Source: Treponema sp. (GTDB taxonomy: Bacteria > Spirochaetota > Spirochaetia > Treponematales > Treponemataceae). Taken from it: a stretch of 35,142 bases of DNA. Shown piece by piece: positions 7,833-15,474 of the stretch (within the stretch, counting starts at the first letter, position 1; every line of letters starts with the position of its first letter). The stretch spans positions 1-35,142 of the forward strand of contig JAFOTA010000041.1 of NCBI GenBank assembly GCA_017421145.1, in the 5' to 3' direction. The notes under the pieces were generated by a model. It was given only the letters and a program-made list of their open reading frames with translations. It searched no databases and was not told the DNA's origin. The translations under genes and the position numbers were made by a program.

Positions 7833-9704
7833 CTATATTCCAAGCCTGTTGATTATGGTTTCAAGAAGCTCGTCCTGTACCGTGATGAATTTTGCGGCCG
7901 CATTGTATCCGTGCTGGAACTTTATGATGTCCGCAAGTTCCTCATCGACGTTAACGCCGGAAATGCTGTCGCGCAATGACTTCAGGTCGTTCATGATGGC
8001 ATTCTGGCTTGCAAGCATGTTTTCTGCCTGCTCACCCTTGAGACCGACGTTCGTGACTGAATCGGCAAAGAAATCATCGAAAGTCTTGCTGCGTCCGATC
8101 ATCACCTTCGTGTTACGGATTGCGGCAATCTCAACTGCGGCACGTGCATCCCCTGCATCGGCTGTTCCCTGTACGTTCGGGAAAGCTGCGGCGACTGACT
8201 GTATGTCCGAATGGATCTTGTCGTTCACCTGGATGTATGCGGAAGGATTGACCATAGGAGAAACTCCGAACCTCGCATCAGCAAGCGCATTCACGGCATC
8301 TGCCTGATTGAAGTCATAGGCTCCATCTGCACCGCTTTCACGGAGGATTCCAGCATATCCGGTAAGGAACATTCCTGAATCTTCCACATGGCGGATCACG
8401 AAATCAGGGTTTCCTGAATCATTTGCGGTGGTTGCCTTGAGCGCAAGATGATTGTCACGGTCAAGATATGCCTTCACTTCACCGTCAGTGTTGTTGATTC
8501 TTTCCACAAGCTCGTCAACGGTATCAGTAGCATAGTAAGGAACGGTAACGTTTCCGTCATGTCCTGAAATGGTGATTTCTCCTTCAAGGCCGATCTGCTC
8601 TTTAGGACGGAGGGCATTGGTTCCGGTAAAGCGGAATACATAGCTTGTATCCTCAACTCCGTCGCCGTCACGGTCATAGTTTCCGTTGATGTTTTCTACG
8701 AACGGATGGGTGGTGAAGAAATCAAGCCCGGTGACGTTGTTCTTTCCGACCGCATTCCTGTGCACGTCGTTCACAAGGTCAGCGAAGTTCAGAGTCATTG
8801 TGTTGAGTGACTGCATCTCGCTTCTTACATCGACATCGCGGAGTTCCACCAAAGCACCGAGCGAACCGCCGGAAAAATATGCGTCGTACTGCGTGTCTAC
8901 CCATCTGAGCTGTGAATATCCGCCCTGCTCTATGTCAGGAACAGCCTCAATCTGCCTTGCGACGCTTCCCTGAACGATAATCTGCCCGTCAGTGTGGACC
9001 ATGAATTCGTCAGGATCCTTTCTTTCGACCGTAACGTTGATGAGCTTTCCGAGCTTTTCAACCAAAAGGTCACGTCTGTCCATGAGGTCGTTAGGATCAT
9101 CGCCCAAAGCCTGGCTGCGCACAATCTCGTGGTTCAGCTCGGCAATCTGGCGTGCATAGTCGTTCACCTGGCGCACGGTTCCGTTTATGTCCTCGTTGAT
9201 CTGGTTTCCGATTGCAGTGAGTGACAGGTTCCTCTGACGGATTGAGTTCGTAAGGCTGTCTGCCCTTGAGACCACCGCCTGACGTGCCGCATCCTGATCA
9301 GGATATATAGAAAGTTCCTGCCAGCTTTCCCAGAATTTATCCATGTTTCCGCGCACAGAAATTTCTTCCGGCTCGTTGTAAATCTGTTCGAGCATGGTGT
9401 AGTACTTTTCGCGCGTTTCCCAATAGGCCTCGATGTTGGTCTGAGCGACAATGCGTGTGTCAAGAAGCTCGTCCCTGAGACGCTTGACGCTTTCGGCCTG
9501 TGTTCCCTGTCCGATCTGACCTGAGGTTTCAGCACGCTCCAAATCTGGGCGGTAAAGGGGATCGAATGCCCTTACGTTGACCCTCTGGCGTGTGTAGCCT
9601 TCGGTATCGGCGTTGGAAATATTGTGACCTGCAGTCTGAATCTGAAGACTGTGAGTCATCAAAGAACGCTTTCCTATCTCAATTCCACCAAATGAACCAG
9701 CCAT
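7833..9704 (-). CDS. flgK: flagellar hook-associated protein 1 FlgK
   Basis: A 623-residue FlgK. The N-terminus has the rod/hook signature SLQIQTAGHNISNADTEGYT (about 20-40); the C-terminus has VNVDEELADIIKFQHGYNAA (about 583-602) and ends LLETIINRLGI, typical of FlgK. It is the first junction protein on the hook, exported through the flagellar type III system, without a signal peptide. Ribosome site GGAGG lies before the ATG. A stable GC hairpin (9726-9750) is in the gap to the upstream flgN-like gene. The order flgN-flgK-flgL is the classic one. Confidence 0.96.
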   Translation of the reverse strand: MAGSFGGIEIGKRSLMTHSLQIQTAGHNISNADTEGYTRQRVNVRAFDPLYRPDLERAETSGQIGQGTQAESVKRLRDELLDTRIVAQTNIEAYWETREKYYTMLEQIYNEPEEISVRGNMDKFWESWQELSIYPDQDAARQAVVSRADSLTNSIRQRNLSLTAIGNQINEDINGTVRQVNDYARQIAELNHEIVRSQALGDDPNDLMDRRDLLVEKLGKLINVTVERKDPDEFMVHTDGQIIVQGSVARQIEAVPDIEQGGYSQLRWVDTQYDAYFSGGSLGALVELRDVDVRSEMQSLNTMTLNFADLVNDVHRNAVGKNNVTGLDFFTTHPFVENINGNYDRDGDGVEDTSYVFRFTGTNALRPKEQIGLEGEITISGHDGNVTVPYYATDTVDELVERINNTDGEVKAYLDRDNHLALKATTANDSGNPDFVIRHVEDSGMFLTGYAGILRESGADGAYDFNQADAVNALADARFGVSPMVNPSAYIQVNDKIHSDIQSVAAAFPNVQGTADAGDARAAVEIAAIRNTKVMIGRSKTFDDFFADSVTNVGLKGEQAENMLASQNAIMNDLKSLRDSISGVNVDEELADIIKFQHGYNAAAKFITVQDELLETIINRLGI

Positions 9705-9725
9705 TTTTTCCTCCAGTTCTGTTGA

Positions 9726-9759
9726 AGGCCGCCCGGATTAAAGGCAGCCTGATTTTTTT
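9726..9759 (+). terminator. plus-strand terminator-like hairpin antisense to the flagellar operon
   Basis: AGGCCGCC (9726-9733) pairs with GGCAGCCT (9743-9750), eight pairs with one wobble, 9-nt loop, then after two bases a T7 run (9753-9759) on the plus strand. The T-run is on the strand opposite to flgK, so it could stop antisense transcription; on the minus strand it is simply a stable hairpin in front of flgK. Confidence 0.4.
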
Positions 9760-9790
9760 CAAAATTGAAAAGAAACGGTAGCACCCGGAC

Positions 9791-10438
9791 TTAGACCAGG
9801 GCATCAAGAACCACGCTTTCTGCCGTAGGGCTCATGATCCTTCCGTTCCTGCCGTATACTTTTGCCCTTGACTGAGGGATGCAGTTTTCAATTATGCCGT
9901 CCACGAATTCCTTCGTCGAAGAAACATATGTGGCAAGCGCAGTATTCTCTATCCTGCTCCTTGACAGCTTCGTCCTTACGTTCACATACACTTCCTGGAC
10001 TGCAGGCGCAAGGTAAACGGTCCTGTCATCTCCGACATAGTTTTCGCGGCACTGGTCAAGGTTCACGAACGCATCGCTGTATGCACGCATGTTGCTGAGG
10101 CTTTCCTCAAGGTCACTCCAACGCCTGTCCCTGACGCTGTCATGGATCTTTTTCTGCTGGGTCAGCATGCAGTCAAGCACATCGCTCTGTGCCGTAAGAA
10201 TCTGAAGAAGTTCGGTGTCCACGGCTTCCTCTTCCTTTTCTTCAGGAGATTCCCCGCCTTCTTCCTCAATTTCCTGGCCGGACGCTTCAACCGCATCATC
10301 AGCTTCAGCAGATTCCGGTTCAGATTCAAGTTCCTGTGCTTCAAAATCTTCCTGAGGCACGACATTTTCTGATACGATGCCGGAAGATTCTTCATCCATC
10401 ACAGCAGATTCTTCAGCGAGTTCTATATTTTCCGCCAT
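9791..10438 (-). CDS. FlgN-like flagellar chaperone with long acidic N-terminus
   Basis: A 215-residue protein. Residues 1-75 are almost only E, D, S, A, P and look disordered. Residues 76-190 form long helices (TELLQILTAQSDVLDCMLTQ, WSDLEESLSNMRAYSDAF) like FlgN, the export chaperone of FlgK and FlgL. It sits directly upstream of flgK, the classic flgN place, and is first in the operon behind a sigma-28-type promoter. The FlgN assignment rests on position plus helical pattern, not on a sharp motif. The acidic extension is unusual for FlgN. Start ATG 10438 with GAGGGG upstream. Confidence 0.7.
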   Translation of the reverse strand: MAENIELAEESAVMDEESSGIVSENVVPQEDFEAQELESEPESAEADDAVEASGQEIEEEGGESPEEKEEEAVDTELLQILTAQSDVLDCMLTQQKKIHDSVRDRRWSDLEESLSNMRAYSDAFVNLDQCRENYVGDDRTVYLAPAVQEVYVNVRTKLSRSRIENTALATYVSSTKEFVDGIIENCIPQSRAKVYGRNGRIMSPTAESVVLDALV

Positions 10439-10457
10439 AAAAACACCCCTCTACAGG

Positions 10458-10494
10458 TTCTTTGGAACCCAAAATTGCCCTGAAAGAATTTCAG
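10458..10494 (-). promoter_or_regulatory. structured 5' leader of the flgN-flgK operon
   Basis: Two small perfect hairpins lie between the predicted start of transcription and the ATG at 10438: CTGAAA/TTTCAG (10480-10494, 3-nt loop) and GGTTC/GAACC with a TTTG loop (10456-10469). They may protect the leader or be sites for regulators such as CsrA, but no clear ANGGA loop is seen. Confidence 0.3.
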
Positions 10495-10513
10495 AGCCGT
10501 TTCCCTAGAGCGA

Positions 10514-10540
10514 TTATCGGAAAATAAAAACTTAGCATTA
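10514..10540 (-). promoter_or_regulatory. sigma-28 (FliA)-type flagellar promoter
   Basis: On the minus strand TAAT (10540-10537), a 15-nt spacer, then TCCGATAA (10521-10514). This fits the sigma-28 consensus TAAA-N15-GCCGATAA at 10 of 12 positions with exact spacing. The predicted leader is about 65-70 nt. It would place flgN-flgK-flgL-fliW-csrA in the late flagellar class. Confidence 0.7.
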
Positions 10541-10627
10541 GAATTTTTTTTCTGCGGCGCGATTTTTTTCAGGCCGTGAATCTTCGTGGAATTCCGTTCG
10601 ATTTCTTCAAAATTTAGCTTCAAAGCG

Positions 10628-10656
10628 TTGACACAAAAAAATCATTTTGATATATT
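10628..10656 (+). promoter_or_regulatory. promoter of the four-tRNA cluster
   Basis: TTGACA (10628-10633), 17-nt spacer, TATATT (10651-10656), placing the start about 12 nt before tRNA-His. Confidence 0.75.
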
Positions 10657-10674
10657 AGAATACATCGATTACAT

Positions 10675-10747
10675 GGTGCCTGTAGTTCAGGGGTAGAATC
10701 CCAGATTGTGGATCTGGTTGTCGTGGGTTCGAAACCCACCAGGCACC
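10675..10747 (+). tRNA. tRNA-His (GTG)
   Basis: Cloverleaf drawn by eye: acceptor GTGCCTG (10676-10682) with CAGGCAC (10740-10746), the extra G(-1) at 10675 opposite C73 that is typical of tRNA-His, anticodon stem CCAGA/TCTGG with GTG, T-arm GTGGG-TTCGAAA-CCCAC. CCA is not encoded. Confidence 0.95.
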
Positions 10748-10786
10748 CTTCCGCATGTCTTACATGTAAAGTGTAGCCGATGAGTC

Positions 10787-10860
10787 GCGTTCGTAGCTCA
10801 ACTGGATAGAGCAATGGACTTCGAATCCGTAGGTTGCACGTTCGAGCCGTGTCGGACGCA
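10787..10860 (+). tRNA. tRNA-Arg (TCG)
   Basis: Acceptor GCGTTCG with CGGACGC (one wobble), anticodon stem ATGGA/TCCGT with loop CTTCGAA, so anticodon TCG; T-arm GCACG-TTCGAGC-CGTGT. Reads CGN arginine codons. CCA is not encoded. Confidence 0.93.
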
Positions 10861-10898
10861 GAGATAAAAGAAGGCACTTTTATTGATGCAGGATATTC

Positions 10899-10971
10899 GG
10901 GCGATTAGCTCAGCTGGTAGAGCAACAGACTCTTAATCTGTGGGTCGGGAGTTCGATCCTCCCATCGCTCA
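10899..10971 (+). tRNA. tRNA-Lys (CTT)
   Basis: Acceptor GGGCGAT with ATCGCTC (one G-T), anticodon stem ACAGA/TCTGT with loop CTCTTAA, so anticodon CTT, reading AAG. T-arm GGGAG-TTCGATC-CTCCC. CCA is not encoded. Confidence 0.94.
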
Positions 10972-11020
10972 TACGGGTTTGAAATACTCCGTTGAAGGCC
11001 GGTTTGCAACTTGACGTAAC

Positions 11021-11101
11021 GCGAGAGTGGTGAAATTGGCAGACACGCCAGACTTAGGATCTGGTGCCTTAGGCGTGAGGGTTCAAGTCCCTTCTCTCGC
11101 A
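11021..11101 (+). tRNA. tRNA-Leu (TAG)
   Basis: Acceptor GCGAGAG with CTCTCGC, anticodon stem CCAGA/TCTGG with loop CTTAGGA, so anticodon TAG; a long variable arm (TGCCTTAGGCG-like) confirms the leucine class. CCA is not encoded. Last tRNA of the cluster; no strong terminator is visible right after it. Confidence 0.94.
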
Positions 11102-11150
11102 AAACTCTTCATTATAAATCCAATCTTTTATACATTATATATCAGTATTA

Positions 11151-11179
11151 TTGATTAAAATCCTGAAACCTGCTATAAA
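11151..11179 (+). promoter_or_regulatory. promoter of the serine protease gene
   Basis: TTGATT (11151-11156), 17-nt spacer, TATAAA (11174-11179), with TG one base before the -10 box. Predicted leader is about 48 nt. Confidence 0.6.
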
Positions 11180-11233
11180 ACTTGCCATAATCTGCATTTT
11201 AAGCTCGATTTTATAAAAAAAGAGGTGTCTTTC

Positions 11234-12469
11234 ATGAAAAAATTTATTCTCACGCTGGGTCTTTTATGGCTTGCCCTGAATGCTTTTACCGCGTCCCTGA
11301 GGGATTATGTCTGCGTGGTACGTTCCGTGCTTCCAGAAGATTCAATCAAATTTCTGGAAGAATACCGGGACTACTTCAAAAAAGCCGGATACAATTCCTA
11401 TGCAGAATACATAGACGAATATATAACGGACGGGATTTTTGGATCGGGCTTTGTTGCCTATGGCTCCGACGGAAAACCGTATATCATCACAAACCGTCAT
11501 GTCGTCCGCGAGGCTGAATCAGTAACCGCCCAGTTTGAAAATTCTGACGGTTCCACCTCCGAGTACAAGGGGCTTGAGGTCGTTTATTCAGACGAGGATG
11601 TTGATTTTGCAGTGATCTCCGTTCCAGCAGGCTTTTCAAGAAAGGGGCTTCCGTTTGCCGCAAATGCAGTTGAAGACGGCGAGGACGTTTGGTCGGCAGG
11701 ATTCCCGGGGCTTGACGGAAAACCGATGTGGCAGCTTGGAAAAGGCAACGTCACGAATTCAACGGCACGGCTTGACGAGCTTCTTGACCCAAAGATTTCA
11801 ACCCTCATACAGCATTCCGCCCAGATTGACGGCGGGAATTCCGGTGGACCGCTGCTTATAAAAACTTCGGACTCCGAGGCAGGATACAGCGTCGTCGGAG
11901 TGAACACATGGAAGGCTTCATACCGTGACTCAACGAACTTCGCGATTCCTTCCGCACTCATACAGAAGGTTTTTGCAAAATCCCTCACGGCAGGAAAAGG
12001 CGCGCTCACCATGGACAAGAGGGTTCAGCAGTTCATTGATTCCGCATCAGATGAAAAAAAGAAATACGAGCCTTACCTGAAATTCGTTTCCAACAAGATG
12101 GTTGCAAAATACGGCGGTGACTCATTCCTTGCGGCACTGTCAAAAATTCCGGCGGAAGAAAGGGACATTCTGATCGCAATCTTCGCATACGACCCTATCG
12201 AGGGAATCCGCTGCTCACTTGCATGGCAGCTCTGGAATTCATTGCAGGGAAAAAAGGACGCACCGTCAATAAGCGCATCCGAAATCACCGAGGAAGACAA
12301 CATGATGCTCGTCACATTCACCGTAGGCGAGAAAAATGAAATCACAAGCAAATGGATCAACGAGCATGGAAACTGGAAGCTGCTTGAATACAGCGCGGTC
12401 TCATCAAAGCTGGAGATGCCCGGCTCCATCGTCGCAAACCCATACAAGTTCAGAGTGACCGGAGCATAG
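11234..12469 (+). CDS. exported trypsin-like serine protease (frame interrupted by TAG)
   Basis: A 411-residue protein up to a TAG at 12467-12469. It starts with a signal peptide (MKKFILTLGLLWLALNAFTA). The protease domain (about 60-255) has the chymotrypsin/HtrA-type triad: H89 in ITNRHVV, D124 in DVDFAVI, S203 in DGGNSGGPL. No PDZ domain is seen; residues 270-400 are an unrecognised region with helices and then strands. I chose the ATG at 11234 because AGAGGTG precedes it by 6 nt. The same frame stays open for 142 further codons after the TAG (to 12898) with similar codon use. Either this is a nonsense-mutated longer gene or the TAG is a genuine end; see the separate entry. It acts in the periplasm or cell surface. 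Confidence 0.8.
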   Translation: MKKFILTLGLLWLALNAFTASLRDYVCVVRSVLPEDSIKFLEEYRDYFKKAGYNSYAEYIDEYITDGIFGSGFVAYGSDGKPYIITNRHVVREAESVTAQFENSDGSTSEYKGLEVVYSDEDVDFAVISVPAGFSRKGLPFAANAVEDGEDVWSAGFPGLDGKPMWQLGKGNVTNSTARLDELLDPKISTLIQHSAQIDGGNSGGPLLIKTSDSEAGYSVVGVNTWKASYRDSTNFAIPSALIQKVFAKSLTAGKGALTMDKRVQQFIDSASDEKKKYEPYLKFVSNKMVAKYGGDSFLAALSKIPAEERDILIAIFAYDPIEGIRCSLAWQLWNSLQGKKDAPSISASEITEEDNMMLVTFTVGEKNEITSKWINEHGNWKLLEYSAVSSKLEMPGSIVANPYKFRVTGA

Positions 12470-12898
12470 ACTTTCCCGATCGCGGGAAATTCCACATCCG
12501 GATACCAGATTGAGGCAAGCTACACGACAAACTTCCTTTACTACGGACTCAACGTTTCATCCGAGACAAACACGATTCCAAAAGATAAAAACACGTTCGA
12601 CAGAGAAAGTCCCCTGAAGCTGACAAACATAGGCATGGACACAGGAATGCAGGTTCCTCTTGTGTTCGGCGGAAAAGTTCTTTTTGTCCCGATGGCCGGA
12701 GTAACGATAGGAATGTCCATGCCGTTCACTGAAAGCGGAATCTATTTTGGACTGCAGGGCGGAGCCGAGCTTGGAGTCATGTTCAACAACATCGCGCCGA
12801 TCATCGGATTTACCGTGCGCTACCAGAAATACTTTCTCAGGGACTCAAGCTCATTCAGCGGAGTCGCAAAACTCGGCATAAGATTCTTGAACTGGTAA
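12470..12898 (+). pseudogene. in-frame continuation of the protease gene: barrel-like C-terminal part
   Basis: This stretch is in the same frame as 11234-12469, without any stop for 142 codons. Its translation alternates polar and hydrophobic residues like outer-membrane strands (SGYQIEASYTTNFLYYGLNV, GKVLFVPMAGVTIGMSM, GIYFGLQGGAELGVMF, PIIGFTVRYQKYF) and ends KLGIRFLNW, with the terminal aromatic residue common in barrel proteins. There is no ribosome site before its only useful ATG (12635), so it is not likely expressed alone. The simplest reading is that the ancestral gene ran 11234-12898 (554 codons) and carries one amber codon at 412. It is followed by a good terminator. Confidence 0.6.
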
Positions 12899-12915
12899 AA
12901 AACAGTGCAAATGAT

Positions 12916-12955
12916 TCCCCGGCTGCAAAACATGTTGTTACCGGGGATTTTTTTT
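12916..12955 (+). terminator. intrinsic terminator after the protease-barrel frame
   Basis: TCCCCGG (12916-12922) pairs with CCGGGGA (12941-12947), with a further AACATGTT palindrome in the loop, followed by T8. Its place after 12898 and not after 12469 supports a single long transcription unit. Confidence 0.8.
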
Positions 12956-12977
12956 GTGCTGACGGCAATTTTTCCTA

Positions 12978-13006
12978 TTGACTTTTTTTTTCATATATTC
13001 TATTAT
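12978..13006 (+). promoter_or_regulatory. promoter of tRNA-Gly
   Basis: TTGACT (12978-12983), a T-rich 17-nt spacer, TATTAT (13001-13006). Expected start is about 50 nt before the tRNA. Confidence 0.7.
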
Positions 13007-13063
13007 CGGTTCAATCAAATATTGCAGAGCATGACAAACATGTTTTGTGAACGCGAAACTTTC

Positions 13064-13135
13064 GCGGGAATAGCTCAGTGGTAGAGCGCCACCTTGCCAA
13101 GGTGGATGTCGCGGGTCCGACTCCCGTTTCCCGCT
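13064..13135 (+). tRNA. tRNA-Gly (GCC)
   Basis: Acceptor GCGGGAA with TTCCCGC, anticodon stem CCACC/GGTGG around loop TTGCCAA, so anticodon GCC; T-arm GCGGG-TCCGACT-CCCGT with an unusual T-loop (TCCGACT for the usual TTCGANT, a C at position 55). CCA is not encoded. A single-gene unit between its own promoter and terminator. Confidence 0.93.
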
Positions 13136-13140
13136 CTTGC

Positions 13141-13176
13141 AGGCGGTTTAGATTAGTCTAAATCGCCTTTTTTTTT
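13141..13176 (+). terminator. intrinsic terminator of tRNA-Gly
   Basis: A 12-bp stem with one wobble (AGGCGGTTTAGA, 13141-13152, with TCTAAATCGCCT, 13157-13168), TTAG loop and T9 tail. Confidence 0.9.
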
Positions 13177-13294
13177 AAGAACGGCGCAGGAATGGTTCAC
13201 GAACCGATGCGCTTCTTTGAAGTGAACCCAGGTAAAGTCACTGAAATGAGTTTTCCGGGGCGAACTGAATTCAATAGTTAAGAGGTACTTTTCA

Positions 13295-14665
13295 ATGAAC
13301 GTCACCAAAGAAATCCAGAAAATTGAAAATTCTGCAGTCAAATTGACGGCGACAATCGCACAGGCAGACGTAGAATCCGGCTACAAATCAGAATTTGCAA
13401 AATATGCGAAGAACATCCAGCTTCCGGGATTCAGGAAAGGACACGTGCCTACCAAAATTATCGAGCAGAAATACGGAGAAGCTTTGAAGCAGGAAATAAC
13501 CGGCGGTCTCATTGATTCAGCACTGAACGAAATCCTCCAGAGTGACGATGCAAAGGATTTCCGTCCGCTCCCCTACTCACAGCCGCGCCTCGAAGACAAC
13601 AAGCTTCCGGAACTTGATCTGACCAAGGATTACACATTCACCGTCATTTATGACGTTTTCCCGGCCGTCGAAGTCAAGAATTTCAGCGGAATCACAATCA
13701 AGGAACCGCAGGTCGAGATCGGTGACAAGGAAATCGAAGACGAGCTCAAGTCAATCCAGGAGCGCAACGCAGTGGTCATCGACAAGAAAGATGAGGATCC
13801 TCTTGCAAACGGCGACATAGTGACGATCGACTACAAGGAGCTTGACGATTCAGGAAACACCGTTGAGGGACGCACACGCGAAGGATTCGTATTCACAGTC
13901 GGTTCAGGCGAAAACATCTATAAAATCGATGAGGAAATCATCGGTATGAAGAAGAACGACACAAAGGAAATCACGAAGACATACGCAGCCGATGACAAGG
14001 ATCCTGAGCTTGCCGGAAAGACCAAGAAAATCAGCGTGACAGTAAAGGCAATCAAAATCCGCGACCTCCCGGCAATCGACGATGACCTTGCACAGGACGT
14101 GAGCGAAAAATACCACAACCTCGAAGAACTCAAGGCAGACCTCAGGAAGCAGATGGAAGGCGCAAAATCAAGGAAGCTTGCGGAAATCAAGAGCCAGAGC
14201 CTTCTTGAGCAGCTTGTCGAAAAGAATCCGGTCGAACTTCCTCTTTCCATGGTACAGGCAGAGCAGGAAGCAAGATGGAGGATGCTCGCACAGCAGTTCC
14301 AGACAACACCGGAGCAGCTCGAAAAGATGATCCTTTCTTCAGGTCAGTCAAAGGTTGACATGATCAAGCAGTGGACGGGCGACACTGAAAAAATGCTCAA
14401 GAGCCGCCTTATCGTTGACCAGCTTCTGCGCGACAAGAACATTTCCGTAACTCCGGAAGAAGTCGAAGCACAGTACCAGAGGATCGCTGACGAGCAGTCA
14501 ATCACGGTCGAAGAAGTAAAGAAGCATTATGACGACCCAAGAAACAAGGAATACCTCGTTGACGAGACAAAAGAGAACAAGCTTTTTGAAGAAATTTACA
14601 AGTCCGTCAAGGTTTCCAAGGGCGACAAGATGACCTTTGCAGACCTTTTCAAGCCGAAGCAGTAA
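13295..14665 (+). CDS. tig: trigger factor (ribosome-associated chaperone and prolyl isomerase)
   Basis: A 456-residue trigger factor. N-terminal ribosome-binding domain with the loop signature [14 protein letters not shown] (about 42-56); FKBP-type isomerase domain (about 165-250, [15 protein letters not shown]); long C-terminal helical arms (about 265-440). It meets nascent chains at the ribosome exit tunnel. AGAGGT precedes the ATG by 8 nt. It is followed by a terminator and then clpP-clpX, a common bacterial order joining folding and degradation. Confidence 0.97.
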   Translation: MNVTKEIQKIENSAVKLTATIAQADVESGYKSEFAKYAKNIQLPGFRKGHVPTKIIEQKYGEALKQEITGGLIDSALNEILQSDDAKDFRPLPYSQPRLEDNKLPELDLTKDYTFTVIYDVFPAVEVKNFSGITIKEPQVEIGDKEIEDELKSIQERNAVVIDKKDEDPLANGDIVTIDYKELDDSGNTVEGRTREGFVFTVGSGENIYKIDEEIIGMKKNDTKEITKTYAADDKDPELAGKTKKISVTVKAIKIRDLPAIDDDLAQDVSEKYHNLEELKADLRKQMEGAKSRKLAEIKSQSLLEQLVEKNPVELPLSMVQAEQEARWRMLAQQFQTTPEQLEKMILSSGQSKVDMIKQWTGDTEKMLKSRLIVDQLLRDKNISVTPEEVEAQYQRIADEQSITVEEVKKHYDDPRNKEYLVDETKENKLFEEIYKSVKVSKGDKMTFADLFKPKQ

Positions 14666-14699
14666 AAAACAGCGTTTTTTATAATCCGAAGCAAGCAAC

Positions 14700-14743
14700 A
14701 CGGAATGTAATGAGTAAAAAAACTTGTCACATTCCGTTTTTTT
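14700..14743 (+). terminator. intrinsic terminator between tig and clpP
   Basis: ACGGAATGT (14700-14708) pairs perfectly with ACATTCCGT (14729-14737), followed by T7. It spans 14710, the first in-frame ATG of the clpP frame, so that ATG cannot be the main clpP start. Confidence 0.85.
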
Positions 14744-14859
14744 GTCTATCTTTAATCATGAAGCCACCGGATGATCAGAAGCAGATTTTCGGGTGGCCAA
14801 CGCAGAGCCGAACGGGATATCAAGCTTTCGAACGGCAGTACGACTATCAGGAGAAAAAA

Positions 14860-15474
14860 ATGAACGAGTTCATGAACACTTTAGTGCCGACGGTTATTGA
14901 AAGAAGCGGAAACGGGGAACGTGCATACGACCTCTATTCAAGGCTGTTGAAAGACCGCATCATATTCGTTGACGGCGAGATTCGTGACGAGAACGCAGAT
15001 CTGGTTGTAGCCCAGCTTCTTTATCTTGAGAGCGAAAATCCTGACAAGGACGTGAACATGTACATAAACAGCCCAGGAGGATCAGTGACTGCCGGGCTTG
15101 CAATCTATGACACGATGCAGTACATAAAGTGCGACGTACAGACAATCTGCATCGGACAGGCGGCAAGCATGGGCGCGATTCTTCTTGCAGGCGGAACCAT
15201 AGGAAAAAGATACGCACTTCCTTCAAGCCGCGTAATGATTCACCAGCCGTGGGGAGGAGCGCAGGGACAGGCTTCCGATATTTCAATACAGGCAAAGGAA
15301 ATCGGAAGGCTCAAAAAGCTCAGCATAAAATATTTTTCCGATCAGACCGGAAAGAGTGAGGATATCGTTGCCAACGATATGGAGCGCGATTTCTACATGG
15401 ATGCCCAGGAAGCAATGGAATACGGAATCATTGACCACATCATGGGCAATGCGAAAAAAGGAGATAAGAAATAA
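14860..15474 (+). CDS. clpP: ATP-dependent Clp protease proteolytic subunit ClpP
   Basis: A 204-residue ClpP. Catalytic triad S103 ([10 protein letters not shown]), H128 ([12 protein letters not shown]) and D177 ([11 protein letters not shown]); the oxyanion region is NSPGGSV (70-76). It forms a double heptamer that degrades proteins unfolded by ClpX. I set the start at ATG 14860, which gives the standard N-terminus ([17 protein letters not shown]) and has AGGAG upstream; the frame extends 50 codons further back but runs through the tig terminator. Its stop overlaps the clpX start by one base (TAATG). Confidence 0.97.
   Translation: MNEFMNTLVPTVIERSGNGERAYDLYSRLLKDRIIFVDGEIRDENADLVVAQLLYLESENPDKDVNMYINSPGGSVTAGLAIYDTMQYIKCDVQTICIGQAASMGAILLAGGTIGKRYALPSSRVMIHQPWGGAQGQASDISIQAKEIGRLKKLSIKYFSDQTGKSEDIVANDMERDFYMDAQEAMEYGIIDHIMGNAKKGDKK

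Noticed and set aside
10620..11102. Minus-strand frames across the tRNA cluster
   Set aside because: They are antisense to four clear tRNAs and give the peptide patterns often mis-called at tRNA loci.
12467..12469. Pyrrolysine or general amber recoding at the protease TAG
   Set aside because: TAG ends other ordinary genes here and there is no pyl gene or known context in the window; nonsense mutation or rare read-through is simpler.
14710..14859. 50-residue N-terminal extension of ClpP
   Set aside because: It runs through the tig terminator, lacks a ribosome site, and the ATG at 14860 with AGGAG gives the standard ClpP start.
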